Assembly (NCBI RefSeq): GCF_036711975.1
Contig: NC_091966.1
Coordinates: forward strand, 34,665,501-34,729,500
Direction of reading: 5' to 3'
Origin: Onthophagus taurus
Taxonomy: Eukaryota > Arthropoda > Insecta > Coleoptera > Scarabaeidae
DNA: 64,000 bases
The notes under the pieces are model-generated. The model did no database searches. It was not told where the DNA came from and saw only the letters and a program-made list of their open reading frames with translations. The position numbers and the translations under genes are program-made. This document shows positions 1 to 11,600 of the stretch, one piece after another (the first letter of the stretch is position 1; each line of letters starts with the position of its first letter).

Positions 1-167
1 ACCCGAATGTTTCTAGGCGGCCGGCAACATCTCGAATTTTTCTAGTGTAATTTTTGCTTAAAACTGACCAATAGCAACCCTTCTTTTTGGCGCTTCAATT
101 TGAAAACACTCCTCCGAATTAAAAAATTGAGTATAATTATCTTTTCTTACCTTAAATTATTTTTCAG

Positions 168-642
168 TCTTGCTCAAGCTGTTAAAATCCTAATCGGTTT
201 AGCTGTTTTCTTTACGTTTGGTCTTCAATTCTACGTTTGTTTGGACATTGCATGGACGGGAGTTCAACATCGTTTCCAAAATAAACCACTCCTCGCAAAT
301 TATATTCTTCGTACAGTGATGGTCATCATTTGTATAGCTTTAGCAATAGCCGTTCCAACAATAACACCATTCGTCGGACTTATCGGAGCTTTCTGTTTCT
401 CAATAGTCGGGTTGATGATGCCCGTTTTTATTGAAACGGTCACATTTTGGGATAAAGGTTTTGGGAAATTCAATTGGAAAATTTTAAAAAATACGATAGT
501 TGTTATTTTTGCGCTTTTAGCTTTAATTTTTGGCTCAAAATCTGCAATCGAAGATATTATTAATGTTTATACGAAAGCACCGTCGGTAACTGTTGCTTCC
601 TTACTTAATGAAAGTTCTATTGCAAATACAACAACGTTTTAA
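168..642 (+). CDS. Proton-coupled amino-acid transporter (SLC36/PAT family), 3'-terminal exon
   Basis: The exon opens after the acceptor ttttcag at 161-167 and runs to a TAA at 640-642. The first base completes a split codon and the reading continues LAQAVKI. It encodes about 158 C-terminal residues with alternating hydrophobic helices. The stretch FFTFGLQFYVCLDIAW and the later segment GLIGAFCFSIVGLMMP match the last helices of SLC36 transporters (Drosophila pathetic and CG1139 are the insect examples), which co-transport small neutral amino acids with protons at the plasma membrane or lysosome. There is a hydrophilic loop around WDKGFGKFNW and a final helix before a short polar tail. The upstream exons lie outside the window, so the substrate cannot be predicted. 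A possible poly(A) signal, aataaa, lies near 1134. The open frame continues 5' of the acceptor, but that part is intron. Confidence 0.85.
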
Positions 643-1459
643 ATTAATTTGGGTTGATTGTTTTTCATTTAGTTAATTTTGATACGTATTTAAAATTGTA
701 AATAATTTAAAAATGAGAAAAGGGGATTAATTTAAGACTTTGATGTTTTTGAATCATACGAGTTTTGCTGAAACCATTTGTATTTTTTAAATAGAATAAT
801 ACTTACGTTTTAATTAGTCAAAATTGAGGTTTAATTTTGTAATTATAATTTAATTCTGTACAAATCACAAAATTTGCGTTTGTTTAATTTGTTTAAAAGT
901 TTGGGGTTTGTACTAAAACTTTATGCACACTATTCATGTGCCTTATTTACTATTACACATAATTGAATTAATTTATTTCCAAACATTCACGTTATTTTTC
1001 CATTTTGAACTTTTTATTAATTTTAACGTTTCTAAAACGTTATTTTGAAGGTTGTAAAGAGTTTGAATTCCCTCCATTTTATAAAATGTCAAATAAGTAA
1101 ATTTGTCAAAATATCCTAATGAATTTTTGGCCTAATAAAAAGTCCAATCCAAAGAAAATCGTGTTTTCTTTATTTTTTTTAATCTCGCCTCAATATTTTA
1201 TGTTTTAATTCTTAAACTAAATGATAAATTAATCTTATCATAAAGTAAACGATAAAATTAACTCGATATCACTTGGCCTAAAGCCAACAACACCTACAGA
1301 AAAACGTCTACTACCAACATAACGATACCAAAAATAGAACGGTATCTTTCAAAAGTGACACTTGTAATCTGTTAATCATCTACGTAAAAGAAGGCCGGTT
1401 ACGTTCTTGACGCTCGCTCGATTGTTTTTTTTAACAAAAAAATTAGTTTTTCAAAGAAA
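643..1459 (+). other. 3' UTR of the SLC36 gene, intergenic DNA and 5' region of MTCH2
   Basis: AT-rich DNA with no coding frame. The first half is probably the 3' UTR of the transporter, ending near the aataaa at about 1134. The last 250 bases before the ATG at 1460 must hold the MTCH2 promoter and 5' UTR; no TATA box is obvious there. Confidence 0.5.
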
Positions 1460-2795
1460 ATGTCAAAACCAAAAGAAGTTAAAAACAATAATTGGACCAA
1501 TTATGCTGTACGAATTATCGTTAACACGGCTTCGCATCCGTTGGAGTATGCCAAAGTTCTCATACAGGTTAGAATCTTAAATGAACGAAATTATATTTTT
1601 TCCATCAAAAATATGTTAAACTTGACGGTTTTTTAGTTGGGACATGAACCTATCGCTCCAAGACCTTCGACCACGTTATTTGGAAAACCGGCACTTAAAT
1701 TACCTAATGTTTTTCAATACGGTAATATAAGAACATGTGGAAATAAACTAAAAATGTATTAAAAAAAAATTTTTTTGGTTTCTAGTTAAACATATCAAAT
1801 CGGTTGATGGTTTGGTTGGTTGTTATCGAGGACTTTTTCCTAAAGTTTGTGGTAATTTAGTTTGTGCGATTACAACGGAAAAGATTGTCGAAAAATTCGA
1901 TAGGGATTTAATGGGACGAGATGATATCGACGATGACCTCGATGAAGATATGAGTGAAAATAGGAGTGATAGAAGAAAAAAGGAAGATGATAGGTTAATA
2001 ATAACTGATAATTTCAATTTTTATAACCTTACCTTTAATTTTTTTCTAGAGCTAAATTTATTCGTAATTTAAAAAGAGACATTGTTAGTCGTGTAAGTGC
2101 TATTATAGTAAGCCAACCTTTTCATGTTATTACCATTAGGATGATGGCACAATTTGTTGGTCAAGAAACTAAGTATAGGTAATTTTTTTTAATTTTTAGG
2201 TTATATTTAAAACAATAATTTTGTGTCTTTAGAAGGCTATGATTTCATTTGTTACTAAAATTTAAGTTGGTATTAATTGACATATTTAATTTTTAGTGGT
2301 ATTTTTGGTTCAATAGCTGAAGTTTATCGTCAAAATGGAATTACAGGCTTCTTTAGTGGTTTAATACCAAGAATAATTGGAGATATTCTCTTTTCGGTAT
2401 TAGCTGGTGTTTTAACTTACACTGTAAATACTTATATTTTTGAGGAAAATGAATTACAAGTGTATACTTCAGCTACTATGTCTGTAAGTTTTCAACAATC
2501 ATTAATTTTCTTTATTACTACCTTTAAATTTTTTTAGTTCATTGCGAGCGCTATAACATATCCATTCCAAGTTGTAGCGAACTGCATGGCTGTATCAAGA
2601 TCAGGCTTGGCGGCTGGACAACCGCCGGAAATGCCGTTGTATTCTTCCTGGATCGACTGTTGGTTAGATTTGTCGCGTCATAATCAATTAAAACGTGGTT
2701 CGAGTTTGTTGATTCGCTATTATGTGGGTCCGCAAGTAATTATTGGTGGTAGAGCAGTTCCTATTCCGCGAAAAGACACTTTAACATTACATTAA
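1460..2795 (+). CDS. MTCH2: Mitochondrial carrier homolog 2 (MTCH2), complete, six exons
   Basis: Six exons join in phase: 1460-1567, 1637-1721, 1786-1993, 2050-2178, 2297-2483 and 2538-2795. They give a 324-residue protein, close to the roughly 300 residues usual for MTCH2. All introns are short (54-118 bp) with GT/AG ends. The N-terminus reads NTASHPLEYAKVLIQ then LGHEPIAPRPS, the hallmark of MTCH proteins. Later come HPLEY/SQPFHVITIRMMAQFVG and ITYPFQVVANCMAVS, the degenerate carrier-type repeats. The family sits in the mitochondrial outer membrane, where it acts as an insertase for tail-anchored proteins and a tBID receptor. Residues 85-110 form an acidic low-complexity loop (DDIDDDLDEDMSENRSDRRK). 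The start was chosen because the ATG precedes the conserved motif by about 20 residues and no upstream in-frame ATG is linked by splicing. Confidence 0.93.
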
Positions 2796-3205
2796 ACCAA
2801 AAAAGGTTTCGAAAGTTGTATTTATAATTAGCGACTGCCGCATTACTTTCGCGCATAAGTATTCATAAATTTTATTAATATACTGTAAATAATTTTTTCT
2901 TTTCTTTTTGGTACATTATCGTCTTATTTTGATTAACTGGGATATGTATGTGTACCTGGAGAAAACTAATTTTGTTTTTTTGTTTCGTATTTTTTAAAAT
3001 AGACCGAGTTTTATTGTTGTTTGAGTTTTATTAAAATAATAAGTTACATCATATGCAAGAGGTTAAATGACGACTATTAGTTTTGGTTATAAGGCATTAC
3101 CTTTATTAGTTTTATTCACACTTTTCTACCAAACTTTTTCTGAATATTATAAAGGCAATTCGTGAGAGAAGGTATCCACTTTGTGCCACAGTTAATTATA
3201 CACTG
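2796..3205 (+). other. Probable MTCH2 3' UTR and unique AT-rich DNA
   Basis: No open frame or repeat is recognised. The first part directly follows the MTCH2 stop and is likely its 3' UTR. An exact poly(A) hexamer is not obvious. Confidence 0.4.
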
Positions 3206-3337
3206 TTAATTAATTATCATACCCAACGTCAACATTGCACGTATGCAACCAGTATCGCAGTATTGGTATTGCAATACGCGTTTTGCGTATTGGGTTGCAT
3301 ACTTGCAATGATGACGTCGGGTACGATAATTAATTAA
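3206..3337. repeat. Imperfect palindrome (MITE-like fold-back, about 132 bp)
   Basis: The left half starts TTAATTAATTATCATACCC and the right half is its reverse complement with few mismatches, ending GGGTACGATAATTAATTAA. The arms are about 60 bp and meet almost without a loop. There is no coding content. This is what a small terminal-inverted-repeat element or a snap-back copy looks like. Confidence 0.7.
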
Positions 3338-3416
3338 CACAATGTACCTCAACACTTAAAGGATCCCAAGGATATTAAACGATTATTTTGTTAACTCCAT
3401 CCCTTTTGTTTTTTGT

Positions 3417-3508
3417 ATATTATACAAGACGATCGAAAATACTCGATAATACGCCTGAAGGCAATACGTCGAGATTCGAGTATTTTCGATTGTCGTGTTG
3501 TATATGGC
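3417..3508. repeat. Hairpin-forming inverted repeat
   Basis: TATACAAGACGATCGAAAAT on the left (from 3421) pairs with ATTTTCGATTGTCGTGTTG on the right (about 3482-3500), and pairing continues inward to a short loop around 3455. The arms are about 35 bp with a few mismatches. Confidence 0.65.
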
Positions 3509-3540
3509 TAGACTATTTCATGAATAAAAAATATATACAG

Positions 3541-3661
3541 GGTTTTCTTACTATTATTATTGTTTTATTTAAAATTTTGAAACGTCGAATGAACGAGCGT
3601 AAATGCGGTAGATCTTTATTCATAAATTAATTTGAAAAACAATAATAATAGTAAGAAAACC
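3541..3661. repeat. Perfect 26-bp inverted repeat around a 69-bp spacer
   Basis: The arm at 3541-3566 begins GGTTTTCTTACTATT. The arm at 3636-3661 is its exact reverse complement, ending AGTAAGAAAACC. The left arm follows atatacag, a sequence found at several transposon ends in this window. Confidence 0.7.
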
Positions 3662-3699
3662 ACTGACATTTAAACGTCAAAAATATTTCTGACAAAGAT

Positions 3700-4210
3700 T
3701 GCAAAGCCTACTAAGATTTTTTCATTAAAAATTCATTCCAACTTTTGATCGACAACCACGTTGTTGAACGGGCAGTGTTTGCTTTATTATTTTTTTTCTC
3801 AAAAATTAGTCGTTTTTGGAAAAATTTTAGAGAGACAAAAAAGTTTTAGGATACTTTCATCTACCTATGTAATTTTTTTTTAATGTATTTAACCTCGGCA
3901 TAAAAAAATTTTAGCAAAAATGTAAAGGGGGTGGTTACGTTTAGTAGTTTAGAAGGATAGGTTGAAAGTCCAAATAGGGTGAAAACGTGCCCTACTACCA
4001 GTTAAACATATTCCCCAAATTTCGTTGTCCTAGCGTTTATGATTTTTGAGAAAAAAAAATTAAACCTAAATTTTCCGCCATTTTTGGAGGGGTGTAGCTC
4101 CTTAGGGGAGCCCAAGTCGCCCATGGTTTATATATCAAAGTACCCTTAAAATTGCCTAAAGAATCACCCCCTGAAGTTTGGGCATGTCATTCAGATACAC
4201 CCTGTATATT
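3700..4210. mobile_element. Non-coding transposon remnant ending in ACACCCTGTA
   Basis: There is no intact frame. The right end, acaccctgta at about 4197-4206, is the complement of the ACAGGGTG ends seen on other elements here. A related atatacaggg occurs at about 3533. The interior has the G-rich stretches typical of insect non-autonomous DNA transposons. Exact borders and class are unresolved. Confidence 0.4.
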
Positions 4211-4372
4211 TTTAGAATTTTTATATTTTTTTAATAAATTACATGGATTGTTATGGAAACATTCATGAATTTCTCGAAATTAATTAAATGTCAAACAAGC
4301 TATAATACAATTGTTCGTATTATCTGGTATTATCATTCTCCATGGTTACAACATGGAACATAGCTGAAATAC

Positions 4373-5290
4373 TTGCAATTGACGGAAAACCTCGAATTCT
4401 TATTGGCTGTTAACGTTATGAATGAAATAGTCTTGGTTATTTGTATTGAACATTCTGTTTTTCCTAAGAGCTGGAAGACGTCTTTAGTCAAGCCTCTCCC
4501 TAAGATATCAAACCTTGCAGAGGCGAAGGACCTTAGGCTAATTCACTTACTGCCCATTTTGTCTAAAGTTTTTGAAAAAAATATCTTTAAGCAACTATAT
4601 GACTACGTCCAAGTAAATGACATATTGCCAGAATGTCAATCGGGATTTCGTCAGGGACATAGCATCACAACAGCTTTGTTAAAAGTGACCGGCGATCTTC
4701 TAAAGACCCGGGATTTAGGACTACATTCAGTTGTAGTATTGTTGGATTTTAGTAGAGCATTCAAGACTGTTGATCGTGATGTGTTGTGTTCGGCATTGCG
4801 GTACATGGGGATTGGGAATGAGCTGCGACAGCTACTTCGAAGTTATCTTACTATAGATAGATTACAAGTTGTGAAGATTGATAGTTACCTATCGGAACCT
4901 AGGGGTCCCACAGGGTAGTATCTTGAACCCACTACTATTTTCGTTATATACTTCCATGTCAGTTGAGGCATGTAGATTATTATATGTGTGCAGATGATTT
5001 ACAACTGTATATACCGTTTAAACAATGGAATTATGAAGACGCACTCCGCATGTTACAGCAGGATTTGAATAGTGTTATCAATTTTGCATTGAGGCACTTA
5101 CTCTTAATGCTGGTAAATCGGTGGTGGTGCTGTTTGGGGGGTGGATGTGAGACATTGGCGGAACATGGACGGCTAAAGACCGGAGGAGTCCCGATAAAAT
5201 TGGTTGCTAATGCAAAGAATTTGGGTTTAGTTATGGACAACAAATTTAGATATAAGAATCGAATTTCGAAATACGTTTCTAGTAATTTTT
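4373..5290 (+). pseudogene. Non-LTR retrotransposon reverse transcriptase fragment (Jockey/CR1-like)
   Basis: Two adjacent frames carry successive RT blocks. The first (4373-4918) has FPKSWKTSLVKPLPKIS, then LPILSKVFEK, then CQSGFRQGHSITTALLKVT, then VVVLLDFSRAFKTVDRDVL. A frameshift near the block that should read G-x-PQGSILxPLLF separates it from the second frame, which has the catalytic ADDLQLYIPF (4990-5022; the usual YADD is altered by a second shift). No endonuclease or ORF1 remains. A dead 5'- and 3'-truncated LINE copy. Confidence 0.85.
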
Positions 5291-5497
5291 AAATTTTCTT
5301 TGCAGCTAATTTTGGTGTGATTATTTTTTTTGTTCTGGTTTTAAATACGTTTTTGTTTTAAGAAATACTTCTAATATTTTGATCCAAAAGAAACTCAATA
5401 GAAGTTGCAGTCTTCTCTCCACTCACCTTTTATTAATGACACCTAAAACTAATATTAATAAATTTAACCAATCAAAAATATACAACTTCTTATGATA

Positions 5498-6960
5498 CTA
5501 CAAAATAAGTATTAAAGTCATTTCAATAAATTTTCTCCCAATTACCCTCAAACCTATTAAAATACAAAAATTCGAATGTTGTAGATCTTCCAGTTTATCC
5601 ATCCATCCAATGGCACCACGTCCAATTCGGACCTTGGTCTCTATTTTCCTCCTCCAGGCCCATCTGTCCCTCGCTATCGCTTTCCAATGATGTACCTGTA
5701 ATATGGTTCGTGCATCTGTTTTCACTTTATCCCGCCAGCGATCACCTGTTCTTCCCAATGGTCGTCTCCCTGCAAGTTCCTTGAGACGCTTTTGGCCACT
5801 CTTGAAACGCCCATTTGATTCTTTGCAGTTTTATATACTTGAAACGCTAGTTTCCTTAAAAAGATTGCATAGCTCATGGTTGTATCTTTCTCTCGAAGGC
5901 ATCTACGTTTGATTCGGTCTTTTGTGACAGCGTTCAAACTTCACTATATCCCATAGCATAGGACTGGTCTTATATAGCTGTATCTTTGCTTTTGTATGGA
6001 CGTCTCTAGACTTGAAAAGGTTGGACAGGGCATAGTAGGTCTTATTTGTGCTGATAATTCTTCTGCGTATTTCTGTCATTTTGTCCCGGATATTGAGTAT
6101 AGTAGTGCCAAGATACACAGTCATTTACAACCTCAAAATTCCAATCTCCAAACGTTAGATTTTGCCTTCTCGTTCTGTTACTTCTCGATCGTATGAGCAC
6201 CTCTCCTGCTGCTCTTACCTGCTTTACCATTATATTAATGTCATCCGCATATTCTACTAGTTAATTCGACTTATATGTATAACAGTGATGAGTTGACATC
6301 GATTGTCGTTTTTCTTACTGCATGTTTCAGCGCCAAGTTAAATAGCACTAGCGCTAATTCATCTCCTTGTTTCAGACCTTGTAAGACCTTCCTTGTATTT
6401 TAACTCTGCCTTCGGATTCATTCATAGTTAGGCACGTTAATCTCACCAGTTTTGGTGGGCTGTTGAAGTCCTGCATGATGCTGACAAGTTTTCCTCTGTG
6501 GATACTATAGTAAGCCTACTTAAAGTCCACAAACAGCTGATATACATCTGTGTCAAACTTCCAGCATTTTCCAAGACTTGTTTGACCACGAAAAGCTGGT
6601 CTGTTGCCGAACGTCCTTGTTTAAAACCTGGTTGGTATTCGCCTATTATGGTTTCTGTTATCGGTTGAAGTTTACTCCGTAGTATGGCGGTAAAGGTTTT
6701 ATAAACTGTACTGAGTAGAGATATTTCCCTAAAGTTTCTGCAACCGAATTTGCCCTCTTTCTTGTGTACCGGACATATAATACTCGTTTTCCACTCATCT
6801 GGCATGCGCTCTGATATCCACACCTTCTCTATGAGGCCAGTCACCGCTTTGCGTAAGGTCGGCCACCGTTCTTTGGTAGTTCTGCTGATATGTTATCATT
6901 TCCAGATAATTTATTGTTCGCAAGTTTGCATAGTTGTTTAACTTCTTGTAACCACTTCAC
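5498..6960 (-). pseudogene. RTE-like LINE remnant, reverse transcriptase to C-terminus
   Basis: Read on the minus strand, the fragments keep the protein order. 6844-6443 has MPDEWKTSIICPVHKKEG, FREISLLSTVYKTF and YQPGFKQGRSATDQLFVV. Around 6380-6230 is a broken QGDELALVLFNLAL and EYADDINIMVK. 6124-5903 has YLGTTILNIRDKMTEIRRRI and YALSNLFKSRDVHTKAKI. 5758-5600 has GRTGDRWRDKVKTDARTI and RDRWAWRRKIE, the C-terminal R-W-x-D-x-V block of RTE-type elements. Stops and frameshifts occur throughout. The endonuclease half is missing. Confidence 0.82.
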
Positions 6961-6999
6961 ATTTTTTTATCCATATCATCCCAGCACTTTTTACACCAT

Positions 7000-8558
7000 T
7001 TTATCTTCGATAACATTTCACATATAAATCTTCAAATTTCCATCATTCAAGAACACTCGGTAATATTCGGTGGTAAACAATTTGCTCATGATTTTCAATA
7101 ATAATTTCTTCAACCTTAAATATGTATATATATTTATTAATTATGTTATAAATTATCTTTTTGGTTTAAATAAGATATATGATTATATTCTCAAACTTTT
7201 TTTATTTAGAACCAAAAGGAATACATTGGAAACAAAAAGATTCTTAACAATATACGTTGGATGGTTTAAAAATATATAATAATGCCTAGGCACTGTATAA
7301 GAGTCATTTCCAATGAAAAAAAAACGGAAAAAGTACATATGATTTTTTTTTAGTTACAATCTATAATCACAGAAGTTATAGTTGCACTGTCGTATAATAA
7401 TGAAAAAAAAGAAGCCTAACCGCTTACAAATAAATTTAATAATAACGCGTGCCCGCTTTTGTACTCCTCAAAAATACGTACGTGGAGGCGTTCACTTAAA
7501 GAAAAAAGGGAACGATTCTTTCTAATAAATGAAATGGGATGAATAAGTTTATTTTATGTAGAGGAAGGAAGTAGGTAAAAATGTTAAGTAACGATGATAT
7601 CACCGGGTTTTTATTATTACTTTTTTTTTGGTAATTGTGTTTTCATGTATGATTCGGCAACAACAGGCACGGTAAATAACTAATTTTATTTATTTTATTT
7701 TTCGTTCGTTTTTTTTTTTTTTCTAATTTGCTTTTAATCGCAAGGATCAAGAGATATAATATATCAGATTCGTATCACAATACTGAATAGATTTTGTGCA
7801 AAAAAAAATCATCTATTTATTTAGATTATTATAAATTACGCTATACATAAATTAAGAAGGAAACGAACAAAATGCACAAAATCTTTCCTTCGTACATTCC
7901 GTTTTTTTCTTGTAAAGAGATCGATAAATCGTCTTTTATACATTATACAAGTTATCAAATTTTTTATACTGTACCATAATCATTAATGGATGATTTTAAT
8001 TTCCTTTTTGATTGTCAATTTTGACAATTTAAGCAATTTTTGTCTTTTTTAATGATACAGTAAAAAAAAAATACAAAAAAATTTGTTAAATAGAGAAAGC
8101 CCAAGCGTAATTATTACATTTATAAATCCCTTTACACTCTTCACTACTAATTCATTAATAATAGCTTAATAAACATAGGTTAAAAAAAATTTAAAAAAGA
8201 AAAAACAGGGTAGGATTGAACAAATTTCTTTTCATTTAAAACTTCAATAAATTAAGGACGTAAAAACAACCACTTGTTGTAACGAGATAACCTCCGCCGG
8301 TTCTCAGTATATATTGCTAGATGAATAATACATTAAAAATAAAAACAATTGTTCGTAAGTATTTAAAGAAAAAAAAATAAGGTGATGATTAAAATACAAA
8401 ATACTATTTATATACGTACGTCGCCCGCCCGCGTCGCATTTACACTAAACAACGTTCGTTATTTTTTTATTAATTTTTTTGTTTGTTTTTCAATTATCAT
8501 TTTTGTTTTTTTGTTTGTTTCCCATGTGATATGTTGCCGGGACGAACATCTCTGCTAC
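7000..8558 (-). other. Probable 3' UTR of the PP6 regulatory subunit gene, with flanking AT-rich DNA
   Basis: This stretch lies just downstream (minus strand) of the TGA at 8559-8561. It contains no transposon signature or long frame, in contrast to its surroundings, and has long T and A runs. Minus-strand AATAAA hexamers occur at several sites, for example opposite 7548-7553, so the 3' end cannot be fixed. Confidence 0.45.
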
Positions 8559-8652
8559 TCACACGCCCTCTTTGTTTGCATCCGTTTTATCCAACGCCTT
8601 TGGCACTTCAGATGAACCCGTTTGCATCGGAATACCTTCTTGTATAACCACC
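8559..8652 (-). CDS. PPP6R: PP6 regulatory subunit, predicted terminal exon 15
   Basis: The acceptor gatgtttag ends at 8653. One base completes the split codon left by exon 14 and 30 codons follow: [20 protein letters not shown] then [10 protein letters not shown] and TGA. The composition matches the polar tail of exon 14, and the phase fits exactly. The linking intron is 6.8 kb and holds two MITEs, the tandem array, the RpL27A-bearing element, and pogo and piggyBac remnants. Confidence 0.7.
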
Positions 8653-11600
8653 CTAAACATCATATTTCATTATTAATACTCAATTCAAAATGAATATTGA
8701 TACAAAAATTTAACCCCTTTAAGACAGTTGTGCCACACCAACTTTTTTGGAACCACGGACAGTTGTTCTATACCGGGAATATCATAACTCGCAATATATG
8801 AATGCAGTAACCATAGTTACAAAACTACTATGCTAGTTATACTCTGTTTTTAAACCAGGAGAGTATTTTAAATTTGTCACCAGATTGACCTTGCACGTGA
8901 TTGGTTGAATGCGAGGAAGGTTCACACACAGGCAATTTTGAATTTGAAGGTTAGGTAATTGATAATTCGACAGTTTCGTGTCATTATTGTATATTTTGTG
9001 TTCTTAAACCCTCTTTTATTATATTTTGAAATAAATACACTCATAACTTCAATGTTAATTTGTATGTATAGTGTTGACGATAACAAACGAAAACAAATAC
9101 AATAATAAATAATAAGTAAATAAATAATAATTATTAATTTAAATTTACCGCCAAAATATCTAGTGATTTTTTCCAGTGTAAATCTGACTTTCGCGTTTAC
9201 TCCTCCTGGTTTAAAAAGAGAGTATAGTTCTAGTGCAAGTGTTAGTTCTAGTTTTAATTGTTATTCAGCGCTAAGTTGTATATTTTTAAGTTTCGGGTTT
9301 AGCCCTGTGTCTTCAGACGCTGAATGTTAGGTAAGGTTAGTTTTGTTTACAAACATTAGCTTTGTTCGTTGGGACTGCACTACTTGCACTAAGCAGTTTA
9401 GTGCAGATGTTGTGTGTTCGTTGGGGATAGTGCAGTTTAGTGCAGCTGCACTCACACTGTTCGTTGGGCCATACGTAATGCAACTTCGTGCAGCCGGTGC
9501 AAGTTAGTGCAGATTTTGTTGCACCTGCTTTCGATTAAGTTTAATAAGTGCAGTGTAATTCAGTGTAACGAAAATGGCGGAATATTGGAAAGCGTGTTTT
9601 GTAATAATTAATATTCATATTAAATATTAAGAAATAAAACCTTATAATTAATATTTGTTGTATTAGAAAACACAGTACATTAAACCCCAGTAGAGGCAGT
9701 AGAAAATGGACAAGATAGTAGATAGATAAATGGACAACAGACTATAAATAAGATATTAATTTGTTTCTTTTTTTAGGGTTATTATAAATTATTAGGCAAA
9801 GGAAGAATTCCAAATCAGCCCGTCATCGTTAAGGCCAAATTCTTCTCGAACTCTGCAGAAGATAAAATTAAAGCTGTTGGTGAAGTAAGTTTTAATAAAA
9901 TTATTACTATAAAGTTATATTTTTTTGACATTAACATAACCTTAACATATTATACACTTTTTTTTGATAAAAATCTGTTCGTTGCGACCACGGTTTATAC
10001 ACTTTTCTGATCTGCACTAAGTTGACATGACATTGCACTTACTTACACTTCATTGCACTATGACGTCATACGAGTGCCATGTCATGCAGAGTAGTGCAGT
10101 CCCAACGAACAAAGCTATTAATTATACCATGAAGTATTCTTTGGCAATTAGTAATGGCAATTATAGCGTGAAATTTTCTTTTGTAATGTCAATTATAGCG
10201 TGAAGGAATGTTCGGTAAGGTTAGTTTTGTTTACAAACATTAATTATACCATGAAGTATTCTTTGGCAATTAGTAATGACAATTATAGCGTGAAGTTTTC
10301 TTTTGTAATATCAATTATAGCGTGAAGGAATGTTCGGTAAGGTTAGTTTTGTTTACAAACATTAATTATACCATGAAGTATTCTTTGGCAAATAGTAATG
10401 GCAATTATAGCGTGAAGTTTTCTTTTGTATTGTCAATTATAGGATGAAGGAATGTTCGGTAAGGTTAGTTTTGTTTACAAACATTAATTATACCTTGAAG
10501 TTTTCTTTGGCAATTTGTAATGGCAATTATAGCGTGAAGTTTTCTTTTGTAATGTCAATTATATAGCGTGAAGGAATGTGAAGTAAGGTTAGTTTTGTTT
10601 ACAAACATTAATTATACCATGAAGTTTTCTTTGGCAATTAGTAATGGCAATTATAGCGTGAAGTTTTCTTTTGTAATGTCAATTATAGCGTGAAGGAATG
10701 TTAGGTAAGGTTAGTTTTGTTTACAAACATTAATTATACCTTGAAGTTTTCTTTGGCAATTATACTCTGTTTTTAAACCAGGAGGAGTATTTTAAATTTG
10801 TCACCAGATTGACCTTGCACGTGATTGGTTGAATGCGAGGAAGGTTCACACACAGGCAATTTTGAATTTTGAATTTGAAGGTTAAGTTATTGACAATTCG
10901 ACAGTTTCGTGTCATTATTGTAAATTTTGTGTTCTTAAACCCTTCTTTATTATATTTTGAAATAAATACACTCATAACTTCAATGTTAATTTGTATGTTT
11001 AGTGTTGACGATAACAAACGAAAATAAATACAATGATATGTAAATAAATAAATAATAATAATTATTAATTTAAATTTACCGCCAAAATATGTAGTGATAT
11101 TTTCTGGTGATTTTTCCTAGTGTAAATCTGACTTTCATGTTTACTCCTCCTGGTTTAAAAACAGAGTATAGTTAGTTGTGCTAGCTATGTTAGTTCTATT
11201 TTTCGTTCAATAAAAATATACTACAATCTAACGCTAAATAAAACTATAACTAACACAAGACCAAGAACTAGAAACATTTGGATTTAGACGCACGTCTCTT
11301 AAGCAGTGATGTAAAATTACGGTAATTTATAATTTGTGTAAATTACGGTTTTTTTTTCTCAAAATTTATTGTTGCGTAATTTAATAATTTTTTTGATAAA
11401 TTACTACGATAACTTTTTTATTATTTTGATTCAAGGACAGTAGAATCTAACTTGATTTTGATTTAATAAAAACTTTATATAAACTACAAAGGATTTAAAA
11501 TAAACATACATCCTAGCTCCTAGCGGTAATTTATGAAATATTTGTTTGGTAATTTACAGTAAAATACGGTAAATATTTTGGTAATTTCTAAGAACTAACA

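Larger units (their letters stand above)
9328..10760 (+). repeat. Tandem array, unit about 122 bp, at least five copies
   Basis: The landmark GGTAAGGTTAGTTTTGTTTA recurs at about 9330, then near 10213, 10335, 10457, 10581 and 10703, a spacing of 122-124 bp. Each unit also repeats CAATTATAGCGTGAAG twice, an internal sub-repeat. The array is broken between 9357 and 10117 by a transposon and cut at 10760 by the second MITE copy. Confidence 0.85.
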
